From Lacrimispora defluvii (GTDB lineage: Bacteria > Bacillota > Clostridia > Lachnospirales > Lachnospiraceae): a stretch of DNA of 64,000 nt. This document shows, in pieces, positions 47,797-54,886 of this stretch. A program made the position numbers and the translations under genes. The stretch lies in the NCBI GenBank assembly GCA_013036995.1, contig JAAOXG010000019.1:62001-126000 (forward strand), given 5' to 3'. The notes below the pieces were generated by a model. It had not been told where the DNA came from and ran no database searches. It saw only the letters and a program-made list of their open reading frames with translations. Within the stretch, counting starts at the first letter, position 1. Every line of letters begins with the position of its first letter.

Positions 47797-48517
47797 GCTC
47801 GAGCACCTCCTTCGCAACAAATAACTTTTCGGTTGCGTTCACCGTCTTATTTTGGTTCATGGTCCGGCTCACTTTATGGATCCAGACCGGCACAAAGTCC
47901 TCGGGAGCTTCCTGCTCACTTATGAGTACAATGTTTTCGTGACTCCAGAGCCTTGCAATTCTCCAGAAGTCTGCGTGGTCGAATGTTTCAACCGATTTGT
48001 ATTGCTTCGTGTTCTCGTAGGGTGGATCCAGATATATGACGCACCCGACTGGGCTCCATGCCCGGTAGTCCTTATGTAAAAATATGACGTTCTCCAGATC
48101 CTTGCGCTGGGCCTCGATGTTTCTGCGGCCTTCGTCCTGATAGTCTCGGAGCCCTCCAGACGTCTGCGTTTTTCCTGAATATCCTCCGTCGAAAAATCTG
48201 CCATTATATGAGGCCACAAAACCAACATAACCTGCGTACCATTCCGGGTAGTCGTCGCGGTTGGCTCTTACTTTTGCATATTCTTCGCGCTCGATGTAGC
48301 CCGGCAGCTCGCCGCCGCTTTGAATATGCTGCATGAGTGCAATTAGGTACTTGTTGCAATCGCTGGCGATCCTCTGTGGAGCTTTCACCTTGTCGATCAC
48401 ATTGCAGCCGCCGCAAAATGGTTCTAGGTATGTCTCGAAGCCGCTGCGGTCGATCTGATCCTGAATGATCGGCACGATGTAGCGGGCGACTTTTGTCTTG
48501 CTTCCCATGTATTTCAT
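47771..48517 (-). CDS. D12-class DNA adenine N6-methyltransferase
   Basis: About 248 residues, Dam-like. Motifs: KYMGSKTKVARYIVP at the N-terminus, YLEPFCGGCNV (SAM binding), IYLDPPYENTKQY (catalytic DPPY) and SEQEAPEDFVPVW. It lacks a restriction partner in the window, so it probably protects phage DNA. ATG 48517 with AAGGAGG. Third methylase gene of the phage besides 35215 and 41169. Confidence 0.88.
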   Translation of the reverse strand: MKYMGSKTKVARYIVPIIQDQIDRSGFETYLEPFCGGCNVIDKVKAPQRIASDCNKYLIALMQHIQSGGELPGYIEREEYAKVRANRDDYPEWYAGYVGFVASYNGRFFDGGYSGKTQTSGGLRDYQDEGRRNIEAQRKDLENVIFLHKDYRAWSPVGCVIYLDPPYENTKQYKSVETFDHADFWRIARLWSHENIVLISEQEAPEDFVPVWIHKVSRTMNQNKTVNATEKLFVAKEVLEREGITQAV

Positions 48518-48723
48518 AGAGCTGCTGCCTCCTTTCTGAGTTGTCTCTGTTTCTTCCAGTTTTGATAATCTGCTTTTATAGCAGGATCCTCGAAAACTCT
48601 CGACATTCCGCTGATGATCGCCCGACAAATTGCGTCGCTCTCATTTTCCGGGAGTGCTTCGAGTTCGATGTTGATACTTTCCGGGGTTCTGGTACCCACG
48701 CTTTTGATTGTTTTCATTGCCAT
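48514..48723 (-). CDS. small hypothetical protein
   Basis: A 69-residue helical protein (MAMKTIKSVGTRTPESINIE; AIISGMSRVFEDPAIKADYQ). AAGGAG site; overlaps the start of the methylase gene by four bases. Function unknown. Confidence 0.6.
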   Translation of the reverse strand: MAMKTIKSVGTRTPESINIELEALPENESDAICRAIISGMSRVFEDPAIKADYQNWKKQRQLRKEAAAL

Positions 48724-48862
48724 AAAATCGCTCCTTTCTCTGTTTGGTATCGCATACCGGGCAAATATAGCCACCCGGAGGAATAACCGCCAGAGTGCTG
48801 AGCTGCCACTCCTTACCGCATAACTGGCAGGACGTCTGTCTTGCTTGTGATTTCTTCCTCAC
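48641..48862 (-). CDS. zinc-ribbon protein, GTG start
   Basis: About 73 residues from GTG 48862 with GGAGG ten bases upstream. Contains CQLCGKEWQLSTLAVIPPGG and CPVCDTKQ, a four-cysteine zinc site. Its 3' third overlaps the next gene and may be shadow. Function unknown. Confidence 0.5.
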   Translation of the reverse strand: MRKKSQARQTSCQLCGKEWQLSTLAVIPPGGYICPVCDTKQRKERFYGNENNQKRGYQNPGKYQHRTRSTPGK

Positions 48863-48971
48863 GCGCCTGCTGCCTCCCCTCGTCTTTTCGAGGTTGTTCC
48901 TTTTCGCAGTTGCAGCGTTCTCCAGCGTCAAGCGTAGCGCCGCATTTTTCACACTTATAATTCCATGCCAT
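48813..48971 (-). CDS. 52-residue zinc-finger-like protein
   Basis: ATG 48971 with AGGAGG seven bases before it. Starts MAWNYKCEKCGATLDAGERC, then NCE: two cysteine pairs likely to hold zinc, then a charged helix. The start overlaps the stop of the preceding gene. Function unknown. Confidence 0.6.
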   Translation of the reverse strand: MAWNYKCEKCGATLDAGERCNCEKEQPRKDEGRQQAREEEITSKTDVLPVMR

Positions 48972-49624
48972 TAGGGGACCTCCTCGTCGTCGCTGGCCTC
49001 GTCCTGATCCTCTGAGTCGTCACTCTCGAGAGAGTGGAACAACTCGCCGAGTCTTTTCCTTACCATGCGCTTGATCTTGTTTCTGTATTTCTTGCGGATC
49101 CGGTACTTTTTGTGGTGGTTTGCCATATTCCACCAGTGCCGATTGTTGCACCATATACGGTCGAATAAATCGCGGGCCCATTTTGTAAACTTATCAATTA
49201 TTTTATGTATTGCCTCAATCACGGGCTCGAGTGCTGTCTGGAGTGCTGCCTTCAGTTTCTCGATTGCGTCGTTGAGTCTCTGAATATCTCCCGGGATCTC
49301 AACTCGTGGCTCGTAGTCTACGATCAAAGTGTTGTTTTCTGGTATATTGATTGACTTAATAACTTGTGGAGTGATCGGCGTCGAATTTCTGAACATTCTG
49401 CAGGCCGATACGATCGCGTTGCTGAGCTCGTCCGTGGTGTAGCCGCATTTTAATGACATTGATCTGATTTTATAAGTCATTGTCTCAATGTCTGGCGCGT
49501 GCTGGTTAATGGTTCGCCGGATCCGGTTCTGGTATTTCTTGCGGATCCTTTTCTTTTTGCTATGGTCTGCGTAGTGGATCCACTTGCGCGGTATGTAAGA
49601 AGGGTGAAAATTCGGTTTTCTCAT
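48971..49624 (-). CDS. hypothetical basic protein with an internal duplication
   Basis: A 217-residue protein. Two related segments begin and end it: HYADHSKKKRIRKKYQNRIR (about 17-36) and NMANHHKKYRIRKKYRNKIK (about 167-186). Between them are coiled-coil-like helices (RLNDAIEKLKAALQTALEPV), and the C-terminus is acidic. First gene after the Cro-like gene in the leftward early operon. Function unknown; nucleic acid binding by the basic arms is possible. Confidence 0.65.
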   Translation of the reverse strand: MRKPNFHPSYIPRKWIHYADHSKKKRIRKKYQNRIRRTINQHAPDIETMTYKIRSMSLKCGYTTDELSNAIVSACRMFRNSTPITPQVIKSINIPENNTLIVDYEPRVEIPGDIQRLNDAIEKLKAALQTALEPVIEAIHKIIDKFTKWARDLFDRIWCNNRHWWNMANHHKKYRIRKKYRNKIKRMVRKRLGELFHSLESDDSEDQDEASDDEEVP

Positions 49625-49645
49625 TGTGCCTCCATTCTCAAAAAC

Positions 49646-49885
49646 TTACGCAGTACGCAAGATAAGACTAAAAAAAATACGACCGGCTTTTTCTGGTGGA
49701 ATTTCAAGAGAAAAAACAAGCTTCTCCATGACGTCGGACGAAGGTTGTATTTTTCCACTCAGGATATTGCTCAGAGTGTTCCTGCTTACGCCGGTTTTTT
49801 CTGCTAATTCCTTAATTGTTTTGATCTCTTTTTCTGCCATGATTTTTTTAATTTCTATGTAGTCGGTTTTATAAATCTCTGCCAT
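49646..49885 (-). CDS. Cro-like XRE-family regulator
   Basis: A 79-residue DNA-binding protein: HTH TIKELAEKTGVSRNTLSNIL with the following SGKIQPSSDVMEKLVFSLEI. First leftward gene from the lysogeny switch, divergent from the CI-like repressor, with a consensus promoter (TTGACA at 49951-49956, TAATAT at 49928-49933 on the minus strand). AAAGGAGG site. Likely the lytic-side regulator. Confidence 0.85.
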   Translation of the reverse strand: MAEIYKTDYIEIKKIMAEKEIKTIKELAEKTGVSRNTLSNILSGKIQPSSDVMEKLVFSLEIPPEKAGRIFFSLILRTA

Positions 49886-50062
49886 GATGTGCCTCCTTTC
49901 TTGAAAACTTACTTATCGCGTAAGCCCATATTATCACCAGTATGCAAATGTGTCAATACTTTTTGCGTAAGTTTTTTATTGTTTTGCACAGAGATAGTTG
50001 CATTGTGCGTAAGTTTGTGCTATTCTAATAGTGTTCTAATAACAAGGAAGGAGGTACTCAAT
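49886..50062. promoter_or_regulatory. lysogeny switch: divergent promoters and operator copies
   Basis: Leftward promoter TTGACA (49951-49956) with 17 bp to TAATAT (49928-49933). Rightward promoter TTGCAT with 17 bp to TATTCT (about 49999-50027). Three GCGTAAG motifs (49918-49924, 49965-49971, 50007-50013) flank these promoters. A related TTACGCAGTACGC sequence sits at about 49647-49659. These are likely operators for the CI/Cro pair. Confidence 0.7.
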
Positions 50063-50416
50063 ATGGCAGAAATCAACGACCGGATAAAGGAACGACGCCT
50101 TGCCGCTGGTAAAACATTGTTAGAGGTTTCGGAGTTTCTAGGAGTAAAAGAAGCTACGGCGCAACGATATGAGAGCGGTGAAATAAAGAACATAAAGCAC
50201 GAGACGATCGTCTCACTTGCTAAACTGTTTAATTGTTCTCCAGCGTATCTAATGGGCTGGGAAGCCGACAAGAAAGAGGCTGTTAATAATTTCCCGCTTT
50301 CTGATTTAGAAAAAGAAATAATCACAGCTTACAGAAGAACAGACGAGATAGGCAAGGCATGTGTCCTTCGAACTCTCGGCGTTGAGGAAAAAAGGGACAG
50401 CTCAAAAATGGCATAA
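50063..50416 (+). CDS. CI-like XRE-family repressor
   Basis: A 117-residue regulator from ATG 50063 (AAGGAGG just upstream). N-terminal HTH (ERRLAAGKTLLEVSEFLGVK, EATAQRYESGEIKNI), then a short C-terminal helical part (PLSDLEKEIITAYRRTDEIG) but no LexA-type peptidase domain, so induction is not by RecA self-cleavage. Divergent from the Cro-like gene. Confidence 0.85.
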   Translation: MAEINDRIKERRLAAGKTLLEVSEFLGVKEATAQRYESGEIKNIKHETIVSLAKLFNCSPAYLMGWEADKKEAVNNFPLSDLEKEIITAYRRTDEIGKACVLRTLGVEEKRDSSKMA

Positions 50417-50547
50417 AATGCCGAACGAAAAAGCCCCGCATTTCTCGCGAGGGTAACATTGTAAAAATTGATTTTTAGCAACCGACGCGGCCGGCCCAGA
50501 ACTCCGGCCGATGATCGGTTACGATAAAGCGAAGGAGGTCCTTATAT

Positions 50548-51132
50548 ATGGGAATGAGATTTAGAAAGAGTAAAAAGATCGCGCCGGGTGTTCGCCTGAA
50601 TCTGAGCGCAAAAAGCGCAAGTATATCAATAGGCCCGAAGGGTTTCAAGAAAACATTCAGTACGAGCGGACGAACAACAACGACAGTAGGGATCCCGGGC
50701 AGTGGTCTGTCATATTCCACAAGTAAGAAAATAGGCCAGACTGCTGCCAGATCCACCTCTCAGGAGGTTCCTGCTGCCGTCGTGTTGCCTTCTCCTAAAA
50801 ATAAGTGGGTAGCTCTAGGTCTTTGCGTTTTTCTCGGCTTTTTTGGAGCTCACCGGTTTTATGTTGGCAAGGTAGGCACCGGAGTTCTTTATATTATGAC
50901 AGTCGGAGGTCTTGGCTTTGGTTGGATCATTGACATGGTTATGATCTGTTGTAATAAGTTCACAGACTGCAACGGCGCATTTGTTGGCTTAAAGGCTGCC
51001 GAGTATACCGGACAGCCGGATCCTGATCTTGGGGAGGCTTCTCTGGAGGATCAGAGAGAGGCAGCGGCCGAGGCTGCCAGAGCTTACGGCTATACTGTGA
51101 CAGACTCAGATCAAGAAAATGTCAGAGAATAG
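50548..51132 (+). CDS. DUF4236 / TM2-domain membrane protein
   Basis: A 194-residue protein with two parts: an N-terminal DUF4236 domain (MGMRFRKSKKIAPGVRLNLS, SISIGPKGF) and a TM2 domain (LGLCVFLGFFGAHRFYVGKV, GVLYIMTVGGLGFGWIIDM). AAGGAGG site. Lies between repressor and integrase in the lysogeny region, transcribed with them, and so is likely expressed in the lysogen, perhaps a superinfection-exclusion or host-altering protein (inference). Overlaps the integrase start by 14 bp. Confidence 0.82.
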   Translation: MGMRFRKSKKIAPGVRLNLSAKSASISIGPKGFKKTFSTSGRTTTTVGIPGSGLSYSTSKKIGQTAARSTSQEVPAAVVLPSPKNKWVALGLCVFLGFFGAHRFYVGKVGTGVLYIMTVGGLGFGWIIDMVMICCNKFTDCNGAFVGLKAAEYTGQPDPDLGEASLEDQREAAAEAARAYGYTVTDSDQENVRE

Positions 51133-52768
51133 AAATAGCGCTCGAAAATATGCCGCAGGAGGTGGCTCGGACAATTCCTGCGGTGTAGAGCCATTGCGTG
51201 CGGTTATATATGCAAGATACTCCAGCAGCGGACAGCGTGAGGAGTCTATCGAAGGGCAGCTTCGTGACTGCTACGAGTTTGCGAAAAAGCACGGGATCAT
51301 TGTGATTGGTGAGTACATCGACAAGGCAATGACGGGGCGAGTAGATCGCCGCCCTGATTTTCAACGCATGATGAGAGACAGCGAAAAGGGCCGTTTCAAC
51401 TGCGTTCTGCTTTGGAAAATGGACCGATTTGCTCGTAACCGGTACGACTCGGCCATGTATAAGTATAAACTCAAAAAGAACGGGATCCGGATCTTTTACG
51501 CAAAAGAAACGATCCCGGACGGCCCGGAGGGTATTATATTAGAGTCAGTAATGGAGGGGTATGCTGAGTATTACAGTGAAAACCTCGCCCAGAATGTAAA
51601 GCGCGGAAATTATGACAGTGCTCTGGAACTCAAAACGCTCGGCAAGACATGTCTCGGGTTAAAGACTGGCCCAGACGGTCGTTATGTGATAGATCAAGCT
51701 GAGGCGGTGCTTGTGCGTCGTATCTTTGAGGAATATGCTGAGGGAGAACGCGCGAAGGATATATTTGAGCGTCTCAATGCTGAGGGCTATCGTACCAGCA
51801 GAGGCGGCAAGTTCAACAAGAATAGCCTCCGTCGTATATTATCAAACAAGAAATACATCGGGATCTATGAGTATGAGGACATTTACGTCGAGAATGGGAT
51901 CCCGGCAATTATTACAGACAAGGATCTGTTTGAGAAGGTGCAGGGAATGTTAAAAATAAACCACGACGCGCCGGCCAGAGGCAAGGCGCAAAACTTCCTA
52001 CTAACAACAAAATTGTATTGTGGGCTTTGCGGTTCTCCGATGATTGGAGACGGGGGCACGAGCCACACGGGCAAGGCATACGCCTATTATTCATGTACGA
52101 AGCGCAAGCGCTCGCGAAGCTGCAAGAAGGAGACGGTACCAAAGGACTGGATCGAGGATCTAGTTGTCAGTGAGTTGGTTAAAATCGTACACAACGACGA
52201 GCTGATCGAGCAAATTGCCGATCGTGTCATGGAATACCAGAAACGTGAGAAGGACAACTCCGGCCTTCATGCTCTGGAGATTAGGCAAAAAGAAAACGAG
52301 AAGGCAATCAGCAACATGCTGGCAGCCATTGAGGCTGGGATCATAACGCCCAGCACAAAGACAAGACTCATGGAGCTGGAAGCTGATCGCGCGGACATTG
52401 AAAAAGGAATAGCTCACGAACTCTTAGCCGAGCCGGAGTTCGAGAGAGATCAAATTATTTATTTTTTGGAGCGGTTTCGCTCTGGAGATATTAAAGACGA
52501 GGCGTATCGCATTATGTTGGTTGACACGTTCCTCAATGCCGTGTATCTGTACGACGACGATCACCTTGTCTTGGTGATGAATTACTCAGGAGAGAATTGC
52601 AAGATCTCTCTCAAACTTGTGGAAAAAGCGCTCAGCGACGGCGATTGCAAAGGTTCAGCTTTTGCGCCGTCAGGCGCATTGAAGAGCAGTTTTTCACTGA
52701 TGAAGAACTGCTTTTTTATTACAATTTATTATTGTAATAGAAAGATATTGTTCCAGGAAAACGAATAA
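51119..52768 (+). CDS. large serine integrase with a host-derived C-terminus
   Basis: A 549-residue large serine recombinase. Resolvase domain: RAVIYARYSSSGQREESIEG with catalytic Ser35. Recombinase domain, then a zinc ribbon (LYCGLCGSPM ... CTKRKRSRSCKK, about 300-345) and coiled coil. Codons 1-518 are phage. From the attR core at 52673 the frame runs into host DNA for 31 codons (ALKSSFSLMKNCFFITIYYC...). In the circular phage the tail at 8116-8187 replaces this, giving 541 residues. No excisionase recognised. Confidence 0.93.
   Translation: MSENRNSARKYAAGGGSDNSCGVEPLRAVIYARYSSSGQREESIEGQLRDCYEFAKKHGIIVIGEYIDKAMTGRVDRRPDFQRMMRDSEKGRFNCVLLWKMDRFARNRYDSAMYKYKLKKNGIRIFYAKETIPDGPEGIILESVMEGYAEYYSENLAQNVKRGNYDSALELKTLGKTCLGLKTGPDGRYVIDQAEAVLVRRIFEEYAEGERAKDIFERLNAEGYRTSRGGKFNKNSLRRILSNKKYIGIYEYEDIYVENGIPAIITDKDLFEKVQGMLKINHDAPARGKAQNFLLTTKLYCGLCGSPMIGDGGTSHTGKAYAYYSCTKRKRSRSCKKETVPKDWIEDLVVSELVKIVHNDELIEQIADRVMEYQKREKDNSGLHALEIRQKENEKAISNMLAAIEAGIITPSTKTRLMELEADRADIEKGIAHELLAEPEFERDQIIYFLERFRSGDIKDEAYRIMLVDTFLNAVYLYDDDHLVLVMNYSGENCKISLKLVEKALSDGDCKGSAFAPSGALKSSFSLMKNCFFITIYYCNRKILFQENE
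52673..52677. other. attR core
   Basis: GGCGC shared with attL (8116-8120). Joining phage sequence left of it to 8116 onward gives attP, in which GGTTCA/TGAACC and GCGCC/GGCGC form an imperfect inverted repeat around the junction, as expected for serine integrase sites. Confidence 0.8.
52685..52717 (+). terminator. displaced host terminator of tRNA-Leu(AAG)
   Basis: AGCAGTT (52685-52691) and AACTGCT (52706-52712), then six T. It lies within the host-derived integrase tail. Before integration it would have stood about 20 nt after tRNA-Leu(AAG). Confidence 0.7.
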
Positions 52769-52784
52769 AAAAATAAAAAAGTGC

Positions 52785-52813
52785 TTGCTTATTTTGGAAA
52801 AGTATAGTAATAT
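52785..52813 (+). promoter_or_regulatory. promoter of tRNA-Leu(CAG), right copy
   Basis: TTGCTT (52785-52790), 17-bp spacer, TAATAT (52808-52813), in host DNA after the integrase. Confidence 0.65.
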
Positions 52814-52853
52814 AATTGTACGAATTGATTCATCAATTTGTGCAATTGCGAAA

Positions 52854-52937
52854 GCAGAAGTGGCGGAATTGGCAGACGCGCACGGTTCAGGTCCGTGTGG
52901 TAGCAATACCTTGAGGGTTCAAGTCCCTTCTTCTGCA
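52854..52937 (+). tRNA. tRNA-Leu(CAG), right copy
   Basis: Same 84 nt as 7894-7977 (acceptor GCAGAAG/CTTCTGC, anticodon CAG). It has its own promoter and terminator in host DNA outside attR. Confidence 0.95.
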
Positions 52938-52947
52938 TAATGAAAAT

Positions 52948-52977
52948 GTCCTGCATGAAAACTGCAGGACATTTTTT
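52948..52977 (+). terminator. terminator of tRNA-Leu(CAG)
   Basis: GTCCTGCA (52948-52955) with TGCAGGAC (52963-52970), then six T. Confidence 0.9.
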
Positions 52978-52979
52978 AT

Positions 52980-54626
52980 TTACTCAATATTGGCCATGGA
53001 CATCCCAGGTTCATAAACCGTATACTGGTTTCTGCCATGCTTTTTTGCCTGATACAGTGCGATATCTGCTTTCTTATATAATTCTTCAAACGTGACTCCG
53101 TCCTCCGGGTAGGCGGCAGTTCCTAAGCTTCCTGATATATGTACTTCCGGTTCCAGAGCACTTCCAATTAAACTGCACAGGTTTTCCAGTCGGGAATATA
53201 GATCCATGCTGTAAGAAACATCTTTCAGAAGAATGATAAATTCATCACCTCCTAAACGGCCAAAGACGTCATCTCTCCGGAGTGCAGATTTTAGTCTTGA
53301 TGCAGCCCGATGAAGCGCCTTATCTCCAAACTGGTGACCATAATTGTCGTTTAACTGCTTAAACTGATCAATATCCAGCATAATCAGGATATGATGTCCT
53401 TTCCCGCTGCTTAAGATATGACGGATTGCCCGGATTGCAGCAGATCTGTTTAGCAGTCCCGTCAGACAGTCCTGCTGGGACAGCTCATGTAATGTCAGAG
53501 CTTCCCGCTTTGAGGCATCAATATCTTTAATTAGAATAAAAGCCTTGATGGTGTCCGTATAAGGGTCAGTGACAATCTGTACCATACCAAGAGTCCAGCA
53601 GACGCTGCCATCAGCCCTTAAACGGCGATGTTCCAGCCGGAGAGAGCGGTTTCCCTGATAATACTGGAACAGCAGATGCTCTTTATTAAAGAAACTTAAA
53701 TAAAGCTCTCTGTCTTCTTCGAAAATCTCATGCTCTGCAATATAATTCATGATATCAGCAAAAGAATTTTTTGCTTCATCCGGAACATTGCTGGTCATTT
53801 CTCCGATTATCTCTTCAAACAGATCTGATTTGGTATTGTACTCATAATAACCGATACAGTCTTTTTTCTGTTCCTGCATATACTCAGCCCAACGTTGATA
53901 TGCCAGCTCTTTTTCGTATTGATCTGTAATATCCTGATAGGAAATGATTCCACGCAGTGGTTTTTTTTCTTCCGTATATACCAGCGAAAAATGCTTGGAA
54001 AACCAGTGATATTCCCCGGATCCGGTTTTTAGCCTGACCGCACATTCGCCTTCCGGAGTACCCCGCTCCATTTCTTCATAGAAGTCCAGAAAATCTTTAA
54101 TGCTCTCCTTATGTACAACGCCATTTTCAATTAAATATTCCGGGGAAAGGGGCGTGTTAAATGGGGCTGGAAAACATCTGGTAAATTCTGAGGAAGGAGA
54201 AAGGATTCTGTTTGGTATATCGTAGATACATACAATACAGCCGGAATGACGGCTTGCAAGGCGGTATTGCTCCTCCTGAGCTCTTAGACTTTCCATACTC
54301 CTCTTCAGGCAGGTGATATCCGATACAGAACAATAGAATACTTTTTCTTCTCGTATTAAATTAAAATCCATGGAGAACCAGCAGTGGTGATCCATTGCTT
54401 TGGATCTGAATTCCAGCCTGAACGTACTGGATTCCATCTCCATATGACTGTGAATTCTTTCTTCCATTTCACTGAACTCAGAATCACAGACCATATCCTC
54501 AAGGCAGGAAGGTGACTGAAACCAGCTCTTAATCATCTCATTTGAATAAGAGACTGGAAAGTTTTCTTCTGCCTTAAGCTTTAGTATGCCGCATGGTATG
54601 CGGTCTAAAAAAACATCTCCGTCCAT
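52980..54626 (-). CDS. PAS-GGDEF diguanylate cyclase
   Basis: A 548-residue soluble signalling protein. Two or three PAS-like domains (about 1-370; e.g. GEYHWFSKHFSLVYTEEKKP, SVCWTLGMVQIVTDPYTDTI) precede a GGDEF domain (HELSQQDCLTGLLNRSAAIR, RLGGDEFIILLKDVS). The intact GGDEF signature indicates c-di-GMP synthesis. No membrane helix, so sensing is cytosolic. GGGAGA site; terminator-like T-rich DNA precedes it. Confidence 0.9.
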   Translation of the reverse strand: MDGDVFLDRIPCGILKLKAEENFPVSYSNEMIKSWFQSPSCLEDMVCDSEFSEMEERIHSHMEMESSTFRLEFRSKAMDHHCWFSMDFNLIREEKVFYCSVSDITCLKRSMESLRAQEEQYRLASRHSGCIVCIYDIPNRILSPSSEFTRCFPAPFNTPLSPEYLIENGVVHKESIKDFLDFYEEMERGTPEGECAVRLKTGSGEYHWFSKHFSLVYTEEKKPLRGIISYQDITDQYEKELAYQRWAEYMQEQKKDCIGYYEYNTKSDLFEEIIGEMTSNVPDEAKNSFADIMNYIAEHEIFEEDRELYLSFFNKEHLLFQYYQGNRSLRLEHRRLRADGSVCWTLGMVQIVTDPYTDTIKAFILIKDIDASKREALTLHELSQQDCLTGLLNRSAAIRAIRHILSSGKGHHILIMLDIDQFKQLNDNYGHQFGDKALHRAASRLKSALRRDDVFGRLGGDEFIILLKDVSYSMDLYSRLENLCSLIGSALEPEVHISGSLGTAAYPEDGVTFEELYKKADIALYQAKKHGRNQYTVYEPGMSMANIE

Positions 54627-54823
54627 TGTTCACTTTCTCCCATAAGTGCGTTAGAAAATAGAAATATCTATTATTATAAGCATATGAGGCAAGCATACAA
54701 AAAATTACTTATTTAACAAAAATAATAAAATAAATAAAAAACATGTAATTCGTATAGGAAAAAAGGATAAGGTGATAACAGAAAAAAGAGTAGTTGAGAA
54801 AATATATCATGAAATAAAAAAAG

Positions 54824-54868
54824 CTGTTTCAAGCCGAGTCTGTGTTGTCGGCTTAAAACAGTCTTTTT
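54824..54868 (-). terminator. terminator after the phosphofructokinase gene
   Basis: Long stem CTGTTT.AAGCCGA against TCGGCTT.AAACAG (54824-54861) with T runs on both strands; chiefly serves the minus-strand gene ending at 54887. The rest of 54627-54823 is AT-rich and shows no gene. Confidence 0.85.
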
Positions 54869-54886
54869 TCCTGCAGAACCCCAATA

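Larger units (their letters stand above)
8116..52677. mobile_element. complete temperate contractile-tailed prophage
   Basis: Bounded by a 5-bp direct repeat GGCGC (8116-8120 and 52673-52677) placed by rejoining the integrase reading frame across the two ends. Inside are a serine integrase, lysogeny switch, replication and recombination genes, terminase, head, contractile-tail, DGR and lysis modules. All structural genes look intact. Unit length is 44,557 bp if the repeat is counted once. The interior is visibly more GC-rich than the flanks. Confidence 0.9.

Noticed and set aside
8141-52697. Shared 7-mer TTTTTCA near both ends as the att core.
   Set aside because: It would break the integrase frame continuity and remove the hairpin of the tRNA-Leu terminator. 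GGCGC fits both.
7894-52937. The two identical tRNA-Leu(CAG) genes as attL/attR of the prophage.
   Set aside because: Each has its own promoter and different flanks, and tRNA-Leu(AAG) plus host sequence lies between the left copy and the phage. The integrase is a serine type that does not use long tRNA identity. The integrase frame rejoins at GGCGC instead.
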